This document shows, in pieces, positions 59,706 to 64,000 of a stretch of 64,000 bases of DNA (its first letter is position 1; each line of letters opens with the position of its first letter). Source of the stretch: Bacteroidota bacterium (lineage in GTDB: Bacteria; Bacteroidota; Bacteroidia; Cytophagales; Cyclobacteriaceae); the NCBI GenBank assembly GCA_023417065.1, contig JAEZGH010000025.1, positions 1-64,000 on the forward strand, given 5' to 3'. The notes under the pieces were generated by a model. That model made no database searches and was not told where the DNA came from. It saw only the letters and a list, made by a program, of their open reading frames with translations. The position numbers and the translations under genes are program-made.

Positions 59706-61958
59706 CTATATCCTGGCCAGCCGCAGTCGAAGGCTGTTACCGACGACGCTCACTGAACTCAAGGCCATGGCGGCGCCTGCGATCATCGGATCCAGCAGAA
59801 ATCCGTTGATAGGATACAGCACCCCGGCCGCAATAGGAATCCCGATCAGATTATAGATAAATGCCCAGAATAAGTTCTGTTTAATCCCCCTCACCGTCCT
59901 TGATGAAAGGTTGAGCGCTCTTGGAATGGATTGCAAATCCGAAGTTATGAGCGTCATCCGGGCCACGTCCATGGCGATGTCCGAACCCTTTCCCATCGCG
60001 ATGCTTATGTCTGCCTGCGCAAGTGCCTGTGAATCGTTGATACCATCTCCAACCATGGCAACCACTTTCCCGTGCGCCTGAAGTTCCCGGACGAAGTCCG
60101 CTTTCTCTGACGGCAAAACTTCAGACTTAAAATGCTCCAGCCCTAACGCCTGAGCTACTGCCTGTGCCGTTTGCTGATTATCGCCCGTAAGCATGTATAC
60201 ATCAATACCCTTTTTTTGTAAGGATTCAATTGCCTTCTGTGAAGTATTTTTAATCTTGTCAGCAATGGCGATCAGGGCGAGCACCTCCGCTGAGTTGAAA
60301 AAGAAAACAACCGTTTTAGCTTCACCCTGAAGGCGCGCAGCTTGTTGGGAAAGGTTATCCGAAACAGGCACATGCTGCTGTTCCACGAACCGGCGACTCC
60401 CTACATACCACGTTTCGCCACCAAACTCCCCCTTAACTCCCCGGGCCGTTACGCTTTCAAACCTGTCAAGACCGACCCTTTGCACAACGTCAGCTTTCAG
60501 CGCATTCACAACAGCCTGTGCAAGGGGATGTTCTGAAAGTGATTCCAGAGCAAATAGCACCTTCCTGTGTTCCGCAGTTTCCTTATCGCCAGCCCAGATA
60601 ATATCCGTGACGGCTGGCTTGCCTTCGGTGATAGTCCCGGTCTTGTCGAGGACAACGGCATCCACCTTGTGTGCAACCTCGAGGCTTTCGGCGTCCTTGA
60701 TAAGAATGTTGTTCTCTGCACCTTTCCCAACCCCCACCATGATCGCTGTGGGCGTTGCTAACCCGAGGGCACAAGGACATGCTATTACGAGTACTGTTAT
60801 CGAATTCAGCAGCGCATGTGTGAATGCATTGTCACCGCCGAGTATCATCCACGCGACGAATGTCACGATCGCAATTGCGATAACACCGGGAACAAAGATG
60901 CCTGCGATCTTGTCGACCAGTTTTTGGACAGGTGCTTTGCTCCCCTGTGCTTCCTGGACCATTTTGATGATCTGTGCAAGAACAGTTTCACCTCCAACTT
61001 TTTCAGCCTCAAACTGAAAGCTTCCCTTCTGATTGATCGTTCCGGCGTAGACTCTATGACCGGTTGTTTTTTCGACGGGGACAGGCTCACCTGATATCAT
61101 GCTTTCGTCTACGAACGACGAACCATTAAGGACTCTTCCATCCACGGGGATCTTTTTACCCGGTCTTACCACCAGTACATAACCCGGACGCACCACGGCA
61201 ATTGGTATCTCATTCTCGTTGCCGTCAATGATTGCATGAACAGTCTTAGGCTGGAGGCCCATCAGTTTTCGGATAGCCGATGATGTCTGCGATTTCGCAC
61301 GCTCTTCAAGAAGTTTTCCCAAGGAAATAAACGCAATAATTACAGCTGCCGCTTCAAAGTAAACGTGGGCATGCACGCCTCGCGAGTGCCAGAATTCAGG
61401 AAAGAAGGTATTGAAAGTACTGAACAGAAAAGCTATGCCTGTTGACAACGCCACCAGGGTATCCATGTTGGCTTTTCCGTGACGTGCCTGCTTCCATGCT
61501 GTAACAAAGAAATTGCTACCAAAATAAAAAACGATTGGGGCCGACAATGCCATCATGATGTAGTTACCATAGGGCATATCCATAAAGAACATTCCTATGA
61601 TAACGACAGGCAACGCCAGCACGGAAGACCATATCGTCCGTTTCTTTACTTCATCATAGTGCCGACGCTGTGCTTCTTCCTGGGCCGCCTGCGGATCGTC
61701 AACGTCGACAACAAGGTCGTATCCTATCGAACGGACCACATTCTGGAGATCTTTGGGGTTCGTCTGAACTTCATCATACTCCACCCACGCAGTCTGGTTC
61801 GCATAATTGACCGTTGCATTATGAACCCCGGCCGTGGACTTCAGCATAGATTCCACACTCACGGCACACGCCGCACAAGTCATTTCCAGCACCGGGAATG
61901 ACTCCTTCTTCAACTTTTCGCTCTGCTTTAGCACGGTAGTATGATCAGATTCAGCCAT
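59706..61958 (-). CDS. copA: Copper-translocating P-type ATPase
   Basis: 750 aa. An N-terminal HMA domain with Cys28-x-x-Cys31 (EMTCAACAVSVE), then the P1B fold: actuator motif SGEP (about 290), TM6 CPC at 394-396 (ACPCALGLATPTAIM), phosphorylation Asp438 in DKTGT, His477-Pro in SEHP, and a GDGINDSQAL hinge. The CPCALGLATPTA stretch and the single HMA domain are those of Cu(I) exporters (P1B-1). It pumps Cu(I) from the cytoplasm to the periplasm, upstream of the RND system. First gene of the run; ATG at 61958. Confidence 0.95.
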   Translation of the reverse strand: MAESDHTTVLKQSEKLKKESFPVLEMTCAACAVSVESMLKSTAGVHNATVNYANQTAWVEYDEVQTNPKDLQNVVRSIGYDLVVDVDDPQAAQEEAQRRHYDEVKKRTIWSSVLALPVVIIGMFFMDMPYGNYIMMALSAPIVFYFGSNFFVTAWKQARHGKANMDTLVALSTGIAFLFSTFNTFFPEFWHSRGVHAHVYFEAAAVIIAFISLGKLLEERAKSQTSSAIRKLMGLQPKTVHAIIDGNENEIPIAVVRPGYVLVVRPGKKIPVDGRVLNGSSFVDESMISGEPVPVEKTTGHRVYAGTINQKGSFQFEAEKVGGETVLAQIIKMVQEAQGSKAPVQKLVDKIAGIFVPGVIAIAIVTFVAWMILGGDNAFTHALLNSITVLVIACPCALGLATPTAIMVGVGKGAENNILIKDAESLEVAHKVDAVVLDKTGTITEGKPAVTDIIWAGDKETAEHRKVLFALESLSEHPLAQAVVNALKADVVQRVGLDRFESVTARGVKGEFGGETWYVGSRRFVEQQHVPVSDNLSQQAARLQGEAKTVVFFFNSAEVLALIAIADKIKNTSQKAIESLQKKGIDVYMLTGDNQQTAQAVAQALGLEHFKSEVLPSEKADFVRELQAHGKVVAMVGDGINDSQALAQADISIAMGKGSDIAMDVARMTLITSDLQSIPRALNLSSRTVRGIKQNLFWAFIYNLIGIPIAAGVLYPINGFLLDPMIAGAAMALSSVSVVGNSLRLRLARI

Positions 61959-62172
61959 AATAACTTCGTTTTACAATACTACACTTCCCACGAGTATTTG
62001 GTTTTATACTTTTCCACCCATTCGTTACATCTTTCATCGTTGCGGTAGCCGTTTTCGAATAAACAGGAATGATTTTCAACATTTCCTGAAAAATGGCCGC
62101 GAATTGCCTATATGCGCTATTTTGCAGGGAATAAGCAACGATGGCAAAACTGATCCATGAGCTGAAAACAAC

Positions 62173-62784
62173 ATGGTAGCACTCATCACCGGAAGTCTGG
62201 TATTAAGCATACTTCACGCCCTGATACCGAATCACTGGCTGCCCGTACTCGCGGTAAGCAGGAAGGAAAACTGGACAATTTCAGAAACCACGTCCGTTAC
62301 CCTTGTGTCAGGACTTGCCCATGCTTTGAGTACCGTCATGATCGGATTAATCATTGGGCTTCTCGGGGTTCAACTTGCAGAACACGTCGAGCAATTCACA
62401 CATTTCCTGGCACCAGTCATCCTCATCGGGCTGGGAATATTCTACGTCTATCAGCATCACCGGCACCATCATTTTTCGATCGGCTCAGGAGGTACCAGGC
62501 TATCCAGAAACCGGATAATTCTCGGCCTCGTCGTGGCGATGTTTTTTTCTCCATGCTTTGAAATCGAAGCCTACTTCCTGATGGCTGGAGCTCATGGATG
62601 GTATCAGGTGGTCATTCTTGCCATACTGTATACTGTTGTAACCGTCTCCGGCATGGTGATATGGGTACGACTGGCCTATAAAGGAATATTTCAGCTAAAC
62701 TGGCACAGCCTTGAACACAACGCAGGCATCATTACCGGCGTGACGCTGGTCCTGACGGGTATTGTTTCATTTTTCATTCATTAA
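62173..62784 (+). CDS. NicO-like six-TM metal transporter
   Basis: 203 aa with about six hydrophobic segments. TM1 holds LHALIPNHWLPVLAVSRKE, a His-based motif comparable to the metal-binding region of NicO/NiCoT-type exporters, and the loop after TM3 is His-rich (YQHHRHHHF). TM4 contains FFSPCFEIEAYFL. The protein probably moves or chelates a divalent metal. Its gene ends 4 nt before the Zn/Cd ATPase gene, so the two form an operon transcribed away from copA. Family name is inferred from the motif and could be wrong; it could belong to the DsbD/TauE-like group. Confidence 0.6.
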   Translation: MVALITGSLVLSILHALIPNHWLPVLAVSRKENWTISETTSVTLVSGLAHALSTVMIGLIIGLLGVQLAEHVEQFTHFLAPVILIGLGIFYVYQHHRHHHFSIGSGGTRLSRNRIILGLVVAMFFSPCFEIEAYFLMAGAHGWYQVVILAILYTVVTVSGMVIWVRLAYKGIFQLNWHSLEHNAGIITGVTLVLTGIVSFFIH

Positions 62785-62788
62785 GATT

Positions 62789-64000
62789 ATGGAAGATCGG
62801 GACCATCATAGCGCACACCAGCACAACGTTGCACGCATCGCGGCAGGTTCACATGGCCCAGGTGCAGCAAAGGAAAATATCCTGTGGGTTAACCGTGAAT
62901 GGATACTCGCAGGGGTAAGCCTCGTGCTGTTACTCGCAGGCTTATTAATGGATCACGTGCTTCGGCCGGATTGGCTAGAACCTCCCGTCAGACTTATCTG
63001 GTATCTTGTAGCATACCTTCCTGTCGGAACACCAGTCGTTGCCAAAGGAGTGCGCCTTGCGTTCCGTGGTGAAATATTTACTGAATTCTTGCTGATGGGC
63101 ATCGCTACCCTCGGCGCATTCTATATCGGCGAATATCCGGAAGGCGTAGCAGTGATGGTATTTTATGCCATAGGCGAACTGTTCCAGGGCGCCGCCGTGA
63201 CCAGGGCCAAACGGAACATCAAATCACTCCTTGATGTACGTCCGGAAAGGGCCCGGGTATTCAGAGAAGGCAGCTTTACTTCAGTAGATCCCGCCATTGT
63301 TGAGGTAGGCGACGTTATTCAGGTAATGGCTGGTGAACGCGTGCCTCTCGACGGTACAATGATCAGCGAGGGCAGCTCTTTCAACACTTCAGCACTCACA
63401 GGCGAAAGCCGGCCCGCGTCAATCAATAAGGGCGAGCGCGTATTAGCCGGGATGATCAACGAAGACCGCGTAGCCGAGCTTCAGGTTGAAAAAAGATACA
63501 ATGAAAGTTCGCTCGCGCGAATCCTTACCCTCGTCGAACGTGCGCAGGGCAGAAAAGCCAAAACAGAATTGTTCATTCGCCGATTCGCCCGCGCGTATAC
63601 GCCAATTGTGGTTTTCCTTGCTATCGGACTTACATTCATTCCATATTTCTTCGTTGAGAATTATGAATTCGAAGAATGGCTGTATCGCGCATTGATCTTT
63701 CTTGTGATTTCATGCCCCTGCGCACTCGTCATAGCCATTCCGTTGGGGTACTTTGGTGGAATCGGCGCCGGCTCACGCAATGGAATACTTTTTAAAGGAT
63801 CCAGCTACCTCGACAGGATGACACGCATTGGAACTGTGGTAATGGATAAGACCGGAACCCTGACCAAAGGCACGTTTGTCGTACAGAAAGTAATTAGCCA
63901 AACACCCATCAACGATTGGCTGCCTCTGGTTTCGGCGCTCGAAGCTCATTCGAGCCACCCTACCGCAAAAGCTATAGTTCAACACGTCGGGAATCGCGCT
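62789..64000 (+). CDS. Zn/Cd/Pb-type P-type ATPase, 3' end outside the window
   Basis: 404 aa visible, cut by the window end. No HMA domain; instead a short His-rich N-terminus (EDRDHHSAHQHN). TM helices from about residue 36, an actuator TGES near 204-207, TM6 with Cys309-Pro-Cys311 in SCPCALVIAIPLGYFGGIG, phosphorylation Asp353 in DKTGTLTKG, and His390-Pro in SSHP. The CPCALVIAIPLGYF run is that of Zn/Cd/Pb exporters (P1B-2) rather than copper pumps. Adjacent to the NicO-like gene and oriented away from copA, so it extends the metal-resistance island beyond the window. Confidence 0.9.
   Translation, partial: MEDRDHHSAHQHNVARIAAGSHGPGAAKENILWVNREWILAGVSLVLLLAGLLMDHVLRPDWLEPPVRLIWYLVAYLPVGTPVVAKGVRLAFRGEIFTEFLLMGIATLGAFYIGEYPEGVAVMVFYAIGELFQGAAVTRAKRNIKSLLDVRPERARVFREGSFTSVDPAIVEVGDVIQVMAGERVPLDGTMISEGSSFNTSALTGESRPASINKGERVLAGMINEDRVAELQVEKRYNESSLARILTLVERAQGRKAKTELFIRRFARAYTPIVVFLAIGLTFIPYFFVENYEFEEWLYRALIFLVISCPCALVIAIPLGYFGGIGAGSRNGILFKGSSYLDRMTRIGTVVMDKTGTLTKGTFVVQKVISQTPINDWLPLVSALEAHSSHPTAKAIVQHVGNRA

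Overview
The window reads as chromosome of a free-living Bacteroidota, most likely a Cytophagales-type bacterium. This rests on: a long secreted protein ending in a type IX secretion (T9SS) sorting domain; FtsX/MacB-type permeases of about 800 aa of the kind frequent in Cytophagales; an ECF sigma factor paired with a DGPF protein; many lipoproteins with short signal peptides; few Shine-Dalgarno sequences; and promoter-like TAnnTTTG elements. No rRNA, tRNA, CRISPR array, transposase or phage gene was seen.

Layout. 1-3.6 kb: a secreted alpha/beta hydrolase with Ig-like domains, then a small minus-strand operon (AraC regulator, VOC protein, small Cys/His protein, methyltransferase). 3.7-8.5 kb: a minus-strand glycan operon (carbohydrate-associated secreted protein, GH43 with a trefoil tail, alpha/beta hydrolase, carboxylesterase B) with a LacI-type operator-like palindrome upstream. 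9-16.4 kb: housekeeping and signalling genes, including a receiver domain whose phospho-acceptor Asp is Glu, a MacB/FtsX permease, a Yip1 membrane protein, and a monooxygenase/Fe-ADH pair. 16.9-20.2 kb: a four-gene unit joining a secreted polycationic protein, an outer-membrane-like protein with a Lys-Gly loop, and an OmpR/histidine-kinase pair. 20.3-25.7 kb: patatin phospholipase, sorbosone-dehydrogenase-like lipoprotein, YtxH protein, glycosyltransferase-39-like membrane protein. 25.7-34 kb: a one-coil beta-helix-like lipoprotein, a secreted esterase, and a galactan operon (GH53, GH2, clan GH-A) with a candidate promoter. 34-42 kb: small proteins, an NtrB/NtrC-type pair divergent from a second FtsX permease, and a dyad-rich region between them. 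42.3-51 kb: T9SS-exported repeat protein, chromate transporter, ECF sigma/DGPF pair, aldo/keto reductase, Tat-exported phosphoesterase. 50.9-64 kb: a metal-resistance island.

The metal island is the most coherent system. On the minus strand it reads CopA P-type ATPase, HYC_CC_PP-type protein, a CusA-like RND pump split into two overlapping ORFs, a TolC-family channel, two tandem periplasmic adaptors each with a metal-binding CPMHP/CPVC domain, a DUF3347 lipoprotein with a His-rich linker, and a small protein that resembles Rho-binding antiterminators but ends in a CXXCH motif. On the plus strand sit a NicO-like membrane protein and a Zn/Cd-type P-type ATPase cut by the window end. CopA would move Cu(I) to the periplasm, the RND/adaptor/TolC set would expel it across the outer membrane, and the lipoproteins would bind periplasmic copper.

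Genes most worth checking: the split pump, the antiterminator-like protein with CXXCH, the polycationic protein/barrel/two-component unit, the Glu-substituted receiver, and the two operator-like dyads. Functions are assigned from motifs read by eye; no database search was run.
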